Counted from the stretch's first letter, positions 18,755 through 28,037 are shown. The stretch is DNA of 35,675 bases from an uncultured Telmatospirillum sp. (GCA_903858635.1 CAIOJO010000188.1:1-35675), one strand, 5' to 3'. Program-made: numbers and translations. Notes: generated by a model not told the origin, from the letters alone.

Positions 18755-20635
18755 ATGCTCGATAGCTTTCGCAAGGCCTCGCAATCCTGGTTCATCAAGA
18801 TCCTCTTCGGCATGCTGATTCTCAGCTTCAGCGTGTGGGGGATCGGCGACGTGATCCGCATGCGGGCCGAGTCGACGCCGGCCATCGTGGTCGGTAGCCA
18901 GGAAATCACCGCCACCGAAGTGGCCGAGGAATTCCGCCGCGATACGGAACAATTGTCGCAGGCCTTCGGCGGCAAGCTGACCACCGAACAGGCCCGCCAA
19001 CTCGGCCTGCTGCAGCGAACCATCCAGCAGATGATCAGCCAGGCCCTGCTCGACCAGGCGGCCGACCAGCTCAAGCTGGGGCTCGACGACGAGACGCTGC
19101 GCAAGATGATCGCCAACACCGCGGCCTTTCAGAACGAATTCCATGTCTTCGATAAGGCCGCCTATCAGCGGGCCCTGGTCCGCGCCGGATTGACCGAAAA
19201 GCAGTTCGTCACCCTGGAACGCCGCGACATGGCGCGCCAACAGGTGGTGCAATTGGTCGGCGGCGGGATGAAAACCCCCGCGGTGATGGCCGAGGTGCTG
19301 TTCCGCTACCGCAACGAGCAGCGCGTGGCCGAGACGGTGATGTTCCAGGCCGACAAGATGCCGGCCCCGGCGAAGGCCGACGAAGCCGCCCTGAATGGCT
19401 ATTACAAGGACCATTCGGCCCAGTTCATGGCGCCCGAGATGCGCGGCATCACCGCGACGGTGATCCGTGCCGCCGACGTCGCCGGCGACATCAAGCCGTC
19501 GGATGCCGACATCGAGAAGTCGTATCAGGTCCGCCTGGCCGAATTCCAGAGCCCGGACAAGCGCAACGTCCAGCAGGTGCTGTTCGACGACAAGGCCAAG
19601 GCCCAGGCCTTCGCCGATGCGGTGGCCCAAGGCAAGGATTTCGCCGCCGCCGCCAAACAGGCCGGGCAGACCGTGCAAGAGCTGGGCTGGGTCGACCGCA
19701 AGGACGTGCCGCTGGACGAGTTGGCCAATGCCATCTTCGGCGCCACCACCACCGGGGTGATCGGGCCGGTGCAAACCATGTTGGGCTGGCATGTGGTGCG
19801 CATCACCGCGCTGGTGCCCGGCAAGACCCGCCCGTTATCCGACGTCCGCAGCCAGATCGTCCAGGACCTGGTCCGCGACGAAGCGACCAATCGCCTCTAT
19901 GCGGCATCGACCCGTCTCGAGGACTCCATCGGCTCCGGCGCCGGAGTCGAGGAGGCCGCCTCGGCCCTCGGCCTGAAGCCGTTGAAAGTGTCGGCCATGG
20001 ACGAACACGGCAACGGTCCCGATGGCAAACCGGCCGAAGGCGTTCCGCTGACCCCGGAATTCCTCGGCCTGGCCTTCCAGACGCCGCAGGGTTCGACCAG
20101 CGACGTAACAGGGTTCAAGGATGGCAGCGGCTACTTCGTGCTGCATGTCGACCAGGTGGCGGCACCGGCGCTGAAGCCGTTCGACCAGGTCAAGGATCAG
20201 GTGATCGCCGCCTGGACCAAGGATCAGCGCGACCAGGCCGCCCGCCATCAGGCCGAAACGGCCGCCGAACGTATGAAGAAGGGCGAATCGCTGGCCGCCG
20301 TCGCCGGATCGTTCCCGATCGTCACCACCAAGCCCTTCCGGCGGGCCGGCGGCGAAGATGCGGCGGTGCCCCCGGCCTTGGCCGCCGAGATGTTCAAGCA
20401 ACCGGCAACCGGCGAGGTCGCCGTCGTCGCCGCTCAGGGCGGCACCATGCTGGCCCGGCTGAAGACGATCATCGCCGCCGATCCGGTGGCCGAGAAGGGC
20501 CTCTACGACAAGACCCGCGGCCAGCTCGACGAGGCGATGAGCAACGATCTCCTGCAGCAGTATCTGGCCTCGCTGCAGACCGACTTAGGCGTGCATGTCA
20601 ACAATGCGGTGATCGACCAGCAGTTCCAGAAATGA
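18755..20635 (+). CDS. ppiD: Periplasmic peptidyl-prolyl isomerase (PpiD/SurA-like chaperone)
   Basis: 626 residues. A membrane anchor at about 12-30 (WFIKILFGMLILSFSVWGIG) follows a short cytoplasmic start. A SurA-like helical N-domain (VVGSQEITATEVAEEFRRDT) covers about 40-190, a parvulin domain about 265-355 (NVQQVLFDDKAKAQAFADAV, ELGWVDRKDVPLDELANAIF, GPVQTMLGWHVVRIT), and further SurA-like segments follow. PpiD folds newly exported proteins at the SecYEG exit. CCGGAG lies before the ATG. Its stop overlaps the trpE start (ATGA, 20632-20635), so trpE translation is coupled to it. Confidence 0.92.
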   Translation: MLDSFRKASQSWFIKILFGMLILSFSVWGIGDVIRMRAESTPAIVVGSQEITATEVAEEFRRDTEQLSQAFGGKLTTEQARQLGLLQRTIQQMISQALLDQAADQLKLGLDDETLRKMIANTAAFQNEFHVFDKAAYQRALVRAGLTEKQFVTLERRDMARQQVVQLVGGGMKTPAVMAEVLFRYRNEQRVAETVMFQADKMPAPAKADEAALNGYYKDHSAQFMAPEMRGITATVIRAADVAGDIKPSDADIEKSYQVRLAEFQSPDKRNVQQVLFDDKAKAQAFADAVAQGKDFAAAAKQAGQTVQELGWVDRKDVPLDELANAIFGATTTGVIGPVQTMLGWHVVRITALVPGKTRPLSDVRSQIVQDLVRDEATNRLYAASTRLEDSIGSGAGVEEAASALGLKPLKVSAMDEHGNGPDGKPAEGVPLTPEFLGLAFQTPQGSTSDVTGFKDGSGYFVLHVDQVAAPALKPFDQVKDQVIAAWTKDQRDQAARHQAETAAERMKKGESLAAVAGSFPIVTTKPFRRAGGEDAAVPPALAAEMFKQPATGEVAVVAAQGGTMLARLKTIIAADPVAEKGLYDKTRGQLDEAMSNDLLQQYLASLQTDLGVHVNNAVIDQQFQK

Positions 20636-22155
20636 AGACGCCGGTCGACTACGACAGCTTCCAGAGGCGCTACGCCGACGGCCAGGCCCAGGTGGTGTGG
20701 ACCAAGCTGGTGGCCGATCTCGAGACTCCGGTTTCGGCCATGCTCAAGCTGGCCGAAGGCCGGCCCAACAGCTTCCTCCTGGAATCGGTCGAGGGCGGCG
20801 CCAAGCGCGGCCGCTACTCCTTTCTCGGGCTGAAGCCGGACCTTATCTGGCGCTGCCGCGGCGACAAGGCCGAGGTCAACCGCGAGGCCCGTTTCGACCC
20901 GCATGCCTTCCAGCCCTGCCCGGTGGGCGCAGCGTCCGGTGCCCTGGCTTCGCTGCGCGCCATCGTCGCCGAATCCCATATCGACCTGCCCGACGCGCTG
21001 CCGCCGATGGCGGCCGGTTTGGTGGGCTATATGGGCTACGACATGGTGCGGCTGGTGGAGCGGTTGCCCGAGGTCAATCCCGATCCGATCGGCGTTCCCG
21101 ACGGCCTGTTCCTGCGCCCCACCGTGATGGCCATATTCGACAATGTGGACGATTCGGTGACGGTGGTGACCCCGGTCCGGCCGCAGCCCGGCATCAACGC
21201 CCGGGCCGCCTACAGCCAGGCCTGCGAGCGGCTGGCCGACGTCATCGCCGATTTCGAGCGGTCCCTGCCCTATGGCCGCGACACCGTGCTGGACGAAGCG
21301 CCGTTGCCGGAACCGACCGCCAATATGACGCAGGCGGAATTCCATCGGATGGTGGAACGGGCCAAGGAGTACATCCTGGCCGGCGACATCTTCCAGGTGG
21401 TGCTGTCGCAGCGCCTGACCGTGCCCTACCGCCTGCCGCCCTTCTCGCTGTACCGGGCGCTGCGCCGCACCAATCCCAGCCCGTTCCTGTTCTTTCTGGA
21501 TTTCGGCGGCTTCGCCCTGGTCGGCTCCAGCCCGGAGATTCTGGTCCGCCTGCGCGACGACACGGTGACCATCCGGCCGATCGCCGGCACCCGCAAGCGC
21601 GGCGCCGACGATGCCGAGGACAAGGCGCTGGCCGCCGATCTGCTGGCCGACCCGAAGGAATTGGCCGAGCATCTGATGCTGCTCGACCTGGGGCGCAACG
21701 ACGTCGGCCGGGTGGCCCAGGTGGGCACGGTGACGGTCACCGAGAAGATGGTGATCGAGCTCTATTCCCATGTCATGCATATCGTCTCGAACGTCGAGGG
21801 CAAGCTTGACCCCAAGCATGACGCCATGGACGTGCTGTTCGCCGGCTTCCCGGCCGGCACCGTGTCCGGCGCGCCGAAGGTCCGGGCCATGGAGATCATC
21901 GACGAGCTGGAGCCGGAACGGCGCGGCTTCTATGCCGGCTGCATCGGCTATTTCGCCGCCAACGGCACCCTCGACACCTGCATCGCCCTGCGCACCGCCC
22001 TGGTCAAGGACGGCCAGATGGTGGTCCAGGCCGGCGCCGGCATCGTCGCCGATTCGGTGCCGGAGTCGGAATACCAGGAATGCTGGAACAAGGCCCGCGC
22101 CCTGGTCCGTGCCGCCGAAGAAGCGGTCAAGTTCGCCGGCCGCCGCGGCGGCTGA
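20632..22155 (+). CDS. trpE: Anthranilate synthase component I
   Basis: 507 residues; makes anthranilate from chorismate, the first step of tryptophan synthesis. The N-domain has NSFLLESVEGGAKRGRYSFL with the LLES tryptophan-feedback motif. The chorismate-binding domain has GDIFQVVLSQRL, NPSPFLFFLDFG, ILVRLRDDTVTIRPIAGTRK, LLDLGRNDVGRVA, and AGFPAGTVSGAPKVRAMEII. The gene is intact and translationally coupled to ppiD. The glutamine amidotransferase partner trpG, normally next in these bacteria, does not follow here; a DoxX-like gene does. Confidence 0.97.
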   Translation: MKTPVDYDSFQRRYADGQAQVVWTKLVADLETPVSAMLKLAEGRPNSFLLESVEGGAKRGRYSFLGLKPDLIWRCRGDKAEVNREARFDPHAFQPCPVGAASGALASLRAIVAESHIDLPDALPPMAAGLVGYMGYDMVRLVERLPEVNPDPIGVPDGLFLRPTVMAIFDNVDDSVTVVTPVRPQPGINARAAYSQACERLADVIADFERSLPYGRDTVLDEAPLPEPTANMTQAEFHRMVERAKEYILAGDIFQVVLSQRLTVPYRLPPFSLYRALRRTNPSPFLFFLDFGGFALVGSSPEILVRLRDDTVTIRPIAGTRKRGADDAEDKALAADLLADPKELAEHLMLLDLGRNDVGRVAQVGTVTVTEKMVIELYSHVMHIVSNVEGKLDPKHDAMDVLFAGFPAGTVSGAPKVRAMEIIDELEPERRGFYAGCIGYFAANGTLDTCIALRTALVKDGQMVVQAGAGIVADSVPESEYQECWNKARALVRAAEEAVKFAGRRGG

Positions 22156-22227
22156 CCGCCGCCCTCTCCTTGAAAGTTCTTGTCGGCATCCCTTAATCGC
22201 TGATTACGTGCGGAAAAGGGGGACGCC

Positions 22228-22680
22228 ATGCCGTGGATCGACGCCATCCTTGCCAGTCGGGTTACCGCCATTGTCGGCCGGGTGTTGCTGACCTTCCCGT
22301 TCTGGGCCAGCGGCATCGCCAAGCTGGTGGATTTCCCCGGCGGGGTCGCCGAGATGCGGCATTTCGGTCTCGAGCCGGCCCCGCTGTTCAATATCCTGAC
22401 CCTGGTGGTCCAGCTGAGCGGCTCGGCCCTCATCATCGCCGACCGCCTGACCTGGCTTGGTGCCGGCGCGCTGGGCGTCTTCACCTTCCTGACGATCATC
22501 CTGGTGCATCATTTCTGGAGTCTGAGCGGCGAGGAAGCCGTCGTCGCCCTGCATATCGTGACCGAACATGTCGGCATGATCGGCGCGCTGGTGCTGGTCT
22601 CGGTCATGTCGGTCAACCGGAAGCGCCAAGTCTGGGCAGCGTTTCCCATCCCCCGCGAGAAGAACGGACCTCCCGCCTGA
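22228..22680 (+). CDS. DoxX-family membrane protein
   Basis: 150 residues with four hydrophobic segments. The start MPWIDAILASRVTAIVGRVL runs into LLTFPFWASGIAKLVDFPGG, the DoxX hallmark with a conserved Gly-Lys turn, then LEPAPLFNILTLVVQLSGSA and GAGALGVFTFLTIILVHHFW. GGGGGA precedes the ATG. DoxX proteins occur in quinone/thiosulfate oxidation and redox homeostasis, but most genomic copies are uncharacterised. It is the first gene after the trpE break. Confidence 0.85.
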   Translation: MPWIDAILASRVTAIVGRVLLTFPFWASGIAKLVDFPGGVAEMRHFGLEPAPLFNILTLVVQLSGSALIIADRLTWLGAGALGVFTFLTIILVHHFWSLSGEEAVVALHIVTEHVGMIGALVLVSVMSVNRKRQVWAAFPIPREKNGPPA

Positions 22681-23222
22681 CCAGGATTAAAGTCGATCCA
22701 GATACTTAATCCGACGGTTCTACACTTAAGGCCGCCCTGAGGCGGGATCGACTTTTTCAACATGAACAGCACCAAGGATCGCCTTCGGCGATCTGCGCCA
22801 AGAACACCAAGCCAATGATGCCGAACCGACGGCGTCGCGCCCAACCCGGCGCCCTCTTGGTGTCCTTGGCGAAGCTCGCCTCTGGCGAGCGCTTGGTGGT
22901 TCACCTCTTTCCCACCGCCGGATCTGCCGAATTTGCCAAAATGAGGACTGCTGCTCCGAGGTAATGGCCGGTTCGGTCAAGTTCGGCACTCACTTCTGCC
23001 GAAGGTGGCATTCCCTAGGCTGCACGCGCGATCTTGCCCATATCAACGACGAAGGGGCCAAAGCCAGGCAGTTGGAGGAACGCGACCTCGTCGCAAGCCT
23101 CAAGCCGCCGATGCACCGAGAATTCGATCCGCTGGCGGTAACCTGGGAGTGACGGGAGGCCGCCCTCGTCTTTATTTCTGCGGGAGCAGCAGGCAATTTG
23201 TACGGCGCAGGAGGGCCGGACG
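22681..23222. other. Intergenic region with a palindromic element
   Basis: About 540 bases without a convincing gene. 22763-22902 is a palindromic repeat related to the GxxExxY flanks. Short frames at 22964-23152 (plus) and 23015-23245 (minus) have no recognisable domain. The end (GGAGGGCCGGACG before 23223) holds the ribosome site of the transglutaminase-like gene. Confidence 0.55.
22763..22902. repeat. Palindromic ACCAAG element, gene-less relative of the GxxExxY flanks
   Basis: A 140-base element. Its outer arms are GAACAGCACCAAGG (22763) and CTTGGTGGTTC (ending 22902). Inside are hairpins GATCGCCTTCGGCGATC and GCTCGCCTCTGGCGAGC, and inner TGCGCCAAGAACACCAAG and CTTGGTGTCCTTGGCG. The GAACCRCCAAG ends and the spaced CCAAG units match the repeats around the GxxExxY gene in type, without a gene between them. 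Confidence 0.6.
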
Positions 23223-24137
23223 ATGTTTCGCATCAAACATGTCACGACTTACCGTTACGCCAATCCCGTCACATTGGGACGCCACCGGCTGATGTTCCGT
23301 CCCCGTGACAGCCATGATTTGCGCCTGCTCGACACCCGGCTGTCGATCACTCCGGAGGCCAAAGAGGTGCGCTGGCTGCACGATGTATTCGGCAATTCGG
23401 TGGCCATCGTCGATTTCGATTGCCAGGCTGGCGAACTGTGTCTCGTCAGCGAGATTCTACTGGAGCAATTTTCCGGCGATTTGCCTCCGTTCGCCCTCGA
23501 AGATTTCGCGCGAACCTATCCTTTCGGTTATTCGTCCGAGGACTCGCCGGATCTCGGTCGAACCATCGAGCGCCATTACCCCGATCCGAATCACATCGTC
23601 GATTCCTGGGCAAAACAATTCGCCGTTGCCGAAGTGGCCGGGGAACCTGTCCAGACCTTGCCGCTGCTCGAACGGATGACCTTGGCGATCAAGGATGGCT
23701 TCTCCTATCGGGCAAGGGACGCCGAAGGAACGCAGAGCCCTGCCGAGACAATTGAGCTGGGAAGCGGTAGTTGCCGGGATTTTGCCCTGTTGATGATGGA
23801 GGCGGTCCGCAGCTTGGGTTTCGCTGCCCGGTTCGTTTCCGGCTATATCTATGATCCACAGGTCGACGGCCAGGCTGGCCAAATCACCGGCGGCGGCGCC
23901 ACCCATGCCTGGGTCCAAGTCTATCTGCCTGGAGCCGGCTGGGTCGAATATGATCCGACCAATGGGATCGTCGGCAATAAGAACTTGATCCGGGTCGCCG
24001 TCACCCGTGATCCCCACCAAGCCGTCCCGGTGGCCGGCCAATGGACGGGCGCACCGGCCGACTATCTCGGCATGACCGTCGCGGTGAGCGTCAATTGGGA
24101 AAGCGGGTCCCCCGACAAGGCTGCCCGGCTGAACTAG
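23223..24137 (+). CDS. Transglutaminase-like cysteine peptidase-fold protein
   Basis: 304 residues. An N-terminal beta domain (MFRIKHVTTYRYANPVTLGR, HRLMFRPRDSHDLRLLDTRL) of the bacterial transglutaminase N type covers about 1-95. The transglutaminase-like core follows with a Cys184-His228-Asp244 triad (GSGSCRDFALLMMEAVRSLG; GGATHAWVQVYLPGAG; WVEYDPTNG). Such proteins are thought to be peptidases or amidases, often with ATP-grasp peptide synthetases, which are absent here. Ribosome site GGAGGG. Convergent with hypD (24-base gap between stops). Confidence 0.9.
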   Translation: MFRIKHVTTYRYANPVTLGRHRLMFRPRDSHDLRLLDTRLSITPEAKEVRWLHDVFGNSVAIVDFDCQAGELCLVSEILLEQFSGDLPPFALEDFARTYPFGYSSEDSPDLGRTIERHYPDPNHIVDSWAKQFAVAEVAGEPVQTLPLLERMTLAIKDGFSYRARDAEGTQSPAETIELGSGSCRDFALLMMEAVRSLGFAARFVSGYIYDPQVDGQAGQITGGGATHAWVQVYLPGAGWVEYDPTNGIVGNKNLIRVAVTRDPHQAVPVAGQWTGAPADYLGMTVAVSVNWESGSPDKAARLN

Positions 24138-24160
24138 CGCAGGGACGCCCGCCCATCGAA

Positions 24161-25288
24161 TCACCCCGCCTGGCGGAAACGTCCGTAGGTCCAGTACGCG
24201 GCGCAGGCGCCTTCGGCCGAGACCATGCAGGAGCCGATCGGGTTCTCCGGGGTGCAGACCGAGCCGAACAGACGGCATTCGGCGGGACGCTTCAGGCCGC
24301 GCAGGATGGCGCCGCATTCGCAGGCCCGGTTGTCCGGCACCGATGCGGTTTCGATGGCGAAACGGCGCTCGGCATCCCAGGCGGCGAAGGGCTCCTTGAT
24401 GGCCAGGGCGCTGTAGGGCACCAGGCCCAGGCCGCGCCACTCGAAGACGCGGCGCAGCTCGAACACCTCGGCCACCAGGCCTTGCGCCTTCAGATTGCCG
24501 TCGCGGGTGACCGCCCGGCTGAATTCGTTCTCGACCTCGAACCGTCCCTCGTTCAACTGGCGGACCAGCATCAGAATGGCCTGCAGCACGTCCAACGGTT
24601 CGAATCCGGCGATGACCACCGGCTTTTGGTATTCCAGGGCGAAATACTCATAGGGCCGGCTGCCGATCACCGTCGACACATGGGCCGGACCGATGAAGCC
24701 ATCCAGCGGCACCTGGCCCAGTTCCCGCACCTCGGGGCTCTCCAGGATGTTGGCGATGGCCGCCGGAGTCAGCACATGGTTGCAGAACACCGAATAGTTT
24801 GACAGGCCCCAGGCCTTGGCCTGCTTGATCACCACCGCGGTGGGCGGGGTGGTGGTTTCGAAGCCGATGGCGAAGAACACCACCTGGCGGTCGGGATTGT
24901 CGCGGGCGATGGTCAGGCTGTCGGCCGCCGAATAGACCATGCGGACATCGGCCCCCGCCGCCTTCACCTTCAGCAGGCTTTGCCGGGCCGATCCGGGCAC
25001 CCGCAGCAGATCGCCATAGGTGCAGAGGATCACCCCCGGTTGGCGGGCCAGCCAGATCGCGTTGTCGACCCGGCCGATGGGCAGCACGCAGACCGGACAG
25101 CCGGGGCCGTGGATCATCTGGACATTGCCCGGCAACAGGTCCTCGATGCCGTAGCGCGAGATGGCGTGGGTGTGGCCGCCGCAGAATTCCATCAGTGCAT
25201 AGCGCCGCTCGGGACGAACCTCGGCGGCGATCGCCGCGGCGATGTTCCGGGCCAGTCGGCCATCGCGGAACTCGTCGATGTATTTCAT
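24161..25288 (-). CDS. hypD: Hydrogenase maturation factor HypD
   Basis: 375 residues from MKYIDEFRDGRLARNIAAAI, overlapping the hypC stop by 4 bases. HypD is the Fe-S scaffold on which HypC, HypE and HypF build the Fe(CN)2CO group. Motifs: LMEFCGGHTHAISRYGIEDL, MIHGPGCPVCVLPIG, FFAIGFETTTPPTAV, VFCNHVLTPAAI, GFIGPAHVSTVIG, PVVIAGFEPLDVLQAI, and the C-terminal cluster cysteines (NRACECGAILRG, ECRLFGSVCTPENPIGSCMV). It is the last gene of the operon; hypE would be expected next but is not here. Confidence 0.97.
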   Translation of the reverse strand: MKYIDEFRDGRLARNIAAAIAAEVRPERRYALMEFCGGHTHAISRYGIEDLLPGNVQMIHGPGCPVCVLPIGRVDNAIWLARQPGVILCTYGDLLRVPGSARQSLLKVKAAGADVRMVYSAADSLTIARDNPDRQVVFFAIGFETTTPPTAVVIKQAKAWGLSNYSVFCNHVLTPAAIANILESPEVRELGQVPLDGFIGPAHVSTVIGSRPYEYFALEYQKPVVIAGFEPLDVLQAILMLVRQLNEGRFEVENEFSRAVTRDGNLKAQGLVAEVFELRRVFEWRGLGLVPYSALAIKEPFAAWDAERRFAIETASVPDNRACECGAILRGLKRPAECRLFGSVCTPENPIGSCMVSAEGACAAYWTYGRFRQAG

Positions 25289-25503
25289 GCCTGGGCCAAC
25301 TCGGCGAACAGGGCCAGGGTCTTCTCGGCCTCGGCCGGATCGAGCCGGGACAGGGCGAAGCCGACATGGACGATGACGTAGTCGCCGACCGCCACACCCT
25401 CGACCAGGGCCATCGAGATCTCCTTGGTCACGCCGCCCAACTCGACCAGCGCCATGTCGTCGGCCAGCAGTTCGGTCACCAAAGCGGGCAAGGCCAGGCA
25501 CAT
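25285..25503 (-). CDS. hypC: Hydrogenase maturation chaperone HypC
   Basis: 72 residues starting MCLALPALVTELL; Cys2 is the essential ligand that holds the Fe(CN)2CO group. The rest is the HypC beta-barrel (MALVELGGVTKEISMALVEG, VAVGDYVIVHVGFALSRLDP) and a C-terminal helix. It starts 2 bases after hypB ends and overlaps hypD by 4 bases. A second HypC-like gene sits upstream at 27788-28033. Confidence 0.95.
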   Translation of the reverse strand: MCLALPALVTELLADDMALVELGGVTKEISMALVEGVAVGDYVIVHVGFALSRLDPAEAEKTLALFAELAQA

Positions 25504-25505
25504 GG

Positions 25506-26294
25506 TTATCGTCCTTCCGCACCGGCCGGCCGCGGCCGCGCCGCCACCACTTGCCGCCGGCGCTGCTCGATCCAGTCATACCAGCCGTCGAGGCCCTGGC
25601 CGGTGGTGGCCGACACATTCAGCAGGTCGATGCCCGGATTGACCTGGCGGGCGAAACCGACCGAACGCTCCACATCGAACGACAGATAGGGCAAGAGGTC
25701 GATCTTGTTGAGGATCATCAACTCGGCGGCAGCGAACATGTCGGGGTATTTGAGCGGTTTGTCCTCGCCCTCGGTGACCGACAGGATCACCACCTTGGCC
25801 GCCTCGCCCAGGTCGAACCCGGCCGGGCAGACCAGGTTGCCGACATTCTCGACGAACAGCACGGATTCGTCGGCCAGGCCCAATTGCTCCACCGCGCGGC
25901 CGATCATCAAGGCGTCGAGGTGGCATCCCTTGCCGGTATTGACCTGCACCGCCGGCACTCCGGTGGCGCGGATGCGGTCGGCGTCGAAGCTGGTCTGCTG
26001 GTCGCCCTCGACCACCGCCACCGGATAGCGCAGCTGCAGGTCGGCGGCGGTGCGGCACAACAGGGTGGTCTTGCCCGAGCCCGGGCTGGACACCAGGTTC
26101 AGCACCAGCACGCCCTGTTCGGCGAAGCGCTTGCGGTTTTCTGCCGCCAGTGCATCGTTGTGGCCAAGAATATCGCGTTCGATCTTGACCATCCGGGCCT
26201 GGCTCAGCCCCGGCAGATGGGCCCCGGCCGCCCCCTGCCCGAAATGCAGATCGCGGGGCTTGTCGTCGCCGCCACAACCACAGACCGCGCACAT
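25506..26294 (-). CDS. hypB: Nickel-insertion GTPase HypB
   Basis: 262 residues from [15 protein letters not shown], with the high-affinity Ni motif Cys2/Cys5/Cys7; no His-rich storage stretch follows. The GTPase has [20 protein letters not shown] (P-loop), [46 protein letters not shown], and LILNKID-type [12 protein letters not shown]. HypB with HypA loads nickel into the large subunit. The start overlaps the hypA stop, so the two are coupled. Confidence 0.97.
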   Translation of the reverse strand: MCAVCGCGGDDKPRDLHFGQGAAGAHLPGLSQARMVKIERDILGHNDALAAENRKRFAEQGVLVLNLVSSPGSGKTTLLCRTAADLQLRYPVAVVEGDQQTSFDADRIRATGVPAVQVNTGKGCHLDALMIGRAVEQLGLADESVLFVENVGNLVCPAGFDLGEAAKVVILSVTEGEDKPLKYPDMFAAAELMILNKIDLLPYLSFDVERSVGFARQVNPGIDLLNVSATTGQGLDGWYDWIEQRRRQVVAARPRPAGAEGR

Positions 26295-26635
26295 CACTCG
26301 ACCTCCAATTCCTTGACCCGCATTTCCTCGCCGCCGGTCACCTGCAGGCTGCCGCCACCACATTCGGGGCAGGAGTCATAGCGTTGGGCCACCCGTACCG
26401 GCTTCCCACAGTCCATGCAAAAGGCTTGGCCGGGGGTGCGGATGATCTCCAACTTGGCGCCCGCCGCCAGCGTGTCCTTCTTGATCGCCTCCAGGCAGAA
26501 GCGCAAGGATTCCGGATCGACCGTCGACAATTCGCCGATCTCCAGCCAAATGGTGAGCACCCGTTCGAACCGCTGGGCCGCCGCCTGCTCGTCGAGCAGC
26601 CGCAACACGCCTTCGGCCAACGACATCTCATGCAT
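26294..26635 (-). CDS. hypA: Nickel metallochaperone HypA
   Basis: 113 residues; the N-terminal Met-His-Glu ([17 protein letters not shown]) provides the nickel site. A zinc site is formed by CMDCG and CPECGGG near residues 73-94. Delivers Ni to the hydrogenase with HypB. Its start overlaps the hupK end by 8 bases. Confidence 0.96.
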   Translation of the reverse strand: MHEMSLAEGVLRLLDEQAAAQRFERVLTIWLEIGELSTVDPESLRFCLEAIKKDTLAAGAKLEIIRTPGQAFCMDCGKPVRVAQRYDSCPECGGGSLQVTGGEEMRVKELEVE

Positions 26636-27791
26636 CGGCGAGGCTCAGCCGGTAGTCGACACAAGGGTCGAGGGCGGCGATCAGCAGCCTGGCCCGCCCT
26701 TCGGGGTCGCGCCCGGCCGGCTGCCCGAGCAGCCCATCGACCAGGGCGCCATGGGGATGAAAATTCCATTCGGTCGGCGCCAGGATCTGGTAGCGGCTCA
26801 CTCGTCCCTCCCGCATTTCGACACGGTGCACCAGACGCCCGCGGGCCGCCTCCACCACGCCGAGGCCGCTGCCCTCGGCAGGGCTGCAAAACAGACCGTC
26901 ATCCTGGCATAGCCTTGCGGCGATTTCCTCCATTTCCCACAGGGCGGAAGCCAGCTCCACCAGGCGCGCCGCCATCAGGGCCAGCAGGCCCGGCCCGCTT
27001 TCGGCCAGGATGGCGGCGACCAGCGGCTGCCCGGCCTGGCGGGCCAGCGGACCGGTCTGGTGCACGGCCCCCTGCCAGTCGGGGCGGATCACGAAGGCGC
27101 CGTCCGCATCCGCCGCCAGCCGCGTCGCCAGGAGAACCGGGTCGAGAGCCGGCAGGGTCGTCACCGAACTGGCCCCGAAGCCGGCCAGCCCCTGCTCGAC
27201 CAGTCCGGCCAACAGGCGGGCCGTCGCGGTGTGAGCGGTTGCCAGCCAGCGCCGCCATGACGGGGGATCGACCGGGGCATCGCCGCCGAACACCGCCTGG
27301 CCGATCACTTGCCGGGCTGTCGCCAAGCGCTGCGACAATGGCGCAGCCGACGGCGCCAAGCCGCCGCCGCCGGGACACATCCAATCGCCGGCCGGATAGA
27401 GATCGCCGTGCAGCGCCGCAAGGGCGCCGCGCAAGGCCTTGAGCGCCGCCAGCGACGGTGCTTCGCCGGCCAGCATCGGCCAGTCGAGCAAGGCCCGGCT
27501 GGCATGTTCCAGCACCATCTCGCCCGCCAGCAGCATGCGGCGAGCCTGCCGCTGAACGGCGCCGGCCGATTGTCCCGCCGCCTGTTCGACCGCCTCGGCC
27601 GCTGCCACGCCCTGGGCCAAGCGGCACACCGAGAACAGGCGGGTGACCAGTCGCACCGCCTCGCCGGGCGACCGGCCGGCCAAAGCCGCGGTGGCACCAA
27701 CCGGGCGTTGATTGCGGATGATGGCGGGACCGAACAGACCGTCCGCCACGCTGATCTCGATATCGAGTCGGCCTTCCGCCGGCAGGCTCAT
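26628..27791 (-). CDS. hupK: Hydrogenase accessory protein HupK (HoxV-like)
   Basis: 387 residues from MSLPAEGRLDIEISVADGLF. The sequence is a degenerate copy of the NiFe large subunit: GEAVRLVTRLFSVCRLAQGV stands in place of the L1 Cys motif, and the C-terminus [16 protein letters not shown] keeps one Cys of the DPCxxCxxH motif. HupK/HoxV is proposed to act as a scaffold for the metal centre of the large subunit. Overlaps the upstream HypC paralogue by 4 bases. HupK usually accompanies HupSL-type rather than Hyb-type hydrogenases. Confidence 0.85.
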   Translation of the reverse strand: MSLPAEGRLDIEISVADGLFGPAIIRNQRPVGATAALAGRSPGEAVRLVTRLFSVCRLAQGVAAAEAVEQAAGQSAGAVQRQARRMLLAGEMVLEHASRALLDWPMLAGEAPSLAALKALRGALAALHGDLYPAGDWMCPGGGGLAPSAAPLSQRLATARQVIGQAVFGGDAPVDPPSWRRWLATAHTATARLLAGLVEQGLAGFGASSVTTLPALDPVLLATRLAADADGAFVIRPDWQGAVHQTGPLARQAGQPLVAAILAESGPGLLALMAARLVELASALWEMEEIAARLCQDDGLFCSPAEGSGLGVVEAARGRLVHRVEMREGRVSRYQILAPTEWNFHPHGALVDGLLGQPAGRDPEGRARLLIAALDPCVDYRLSLADA

Positions 27792-28033
27792 GCCACGTCG
27801 TTCGCCGTATCCGGTTCGGCGAGCACCTGGCGCAGGTAATCGAGGGCCGCCAGGGCGGCCCCCGATTCCACCGTCTCGACGGCGAACGAGCCGGATTGGA
27901 TCAGGACATAGTCGCCGATGGCGACCGGTTCGGGCATCAACATCAGGCTGACCACGCGCTCGACGCCGAAACATTCGACGGTGGCGCTGTCGCCATCGAT
28001 GCGCAGGATGCGGGACGGGATGGCCATGCACAT
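27788..28033 (-). CDS. Second HypC-family chaperone (HupF/HybG-like)
   Basis: 81 residues, MCMAIPSRILRIDGDSATVE, with Cys2 and the AIP motif of the HypC/HupF/HybG family, followed by VVSLMLMPEPVAIGDYVLIQ. Enzyme-specific HypC paralogues bind their own large subunit precursor (HybG for HybC in E. coli). Its position between the maturation protease and hupK suggests it is the dedicated chaperone of this hydrogenase. It starts 4 bases from the hybD stop. Confidence 0.88.
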   Translation of the reverse strand: MCMAIPSRILRIDGDSATVECFGVERVVSLMLMPEPVAIGDYVLIQSGSFAVETVESGAALAALDYLRQVLAEPDTANDVA

Positions 28034-28037
28034 GGGC

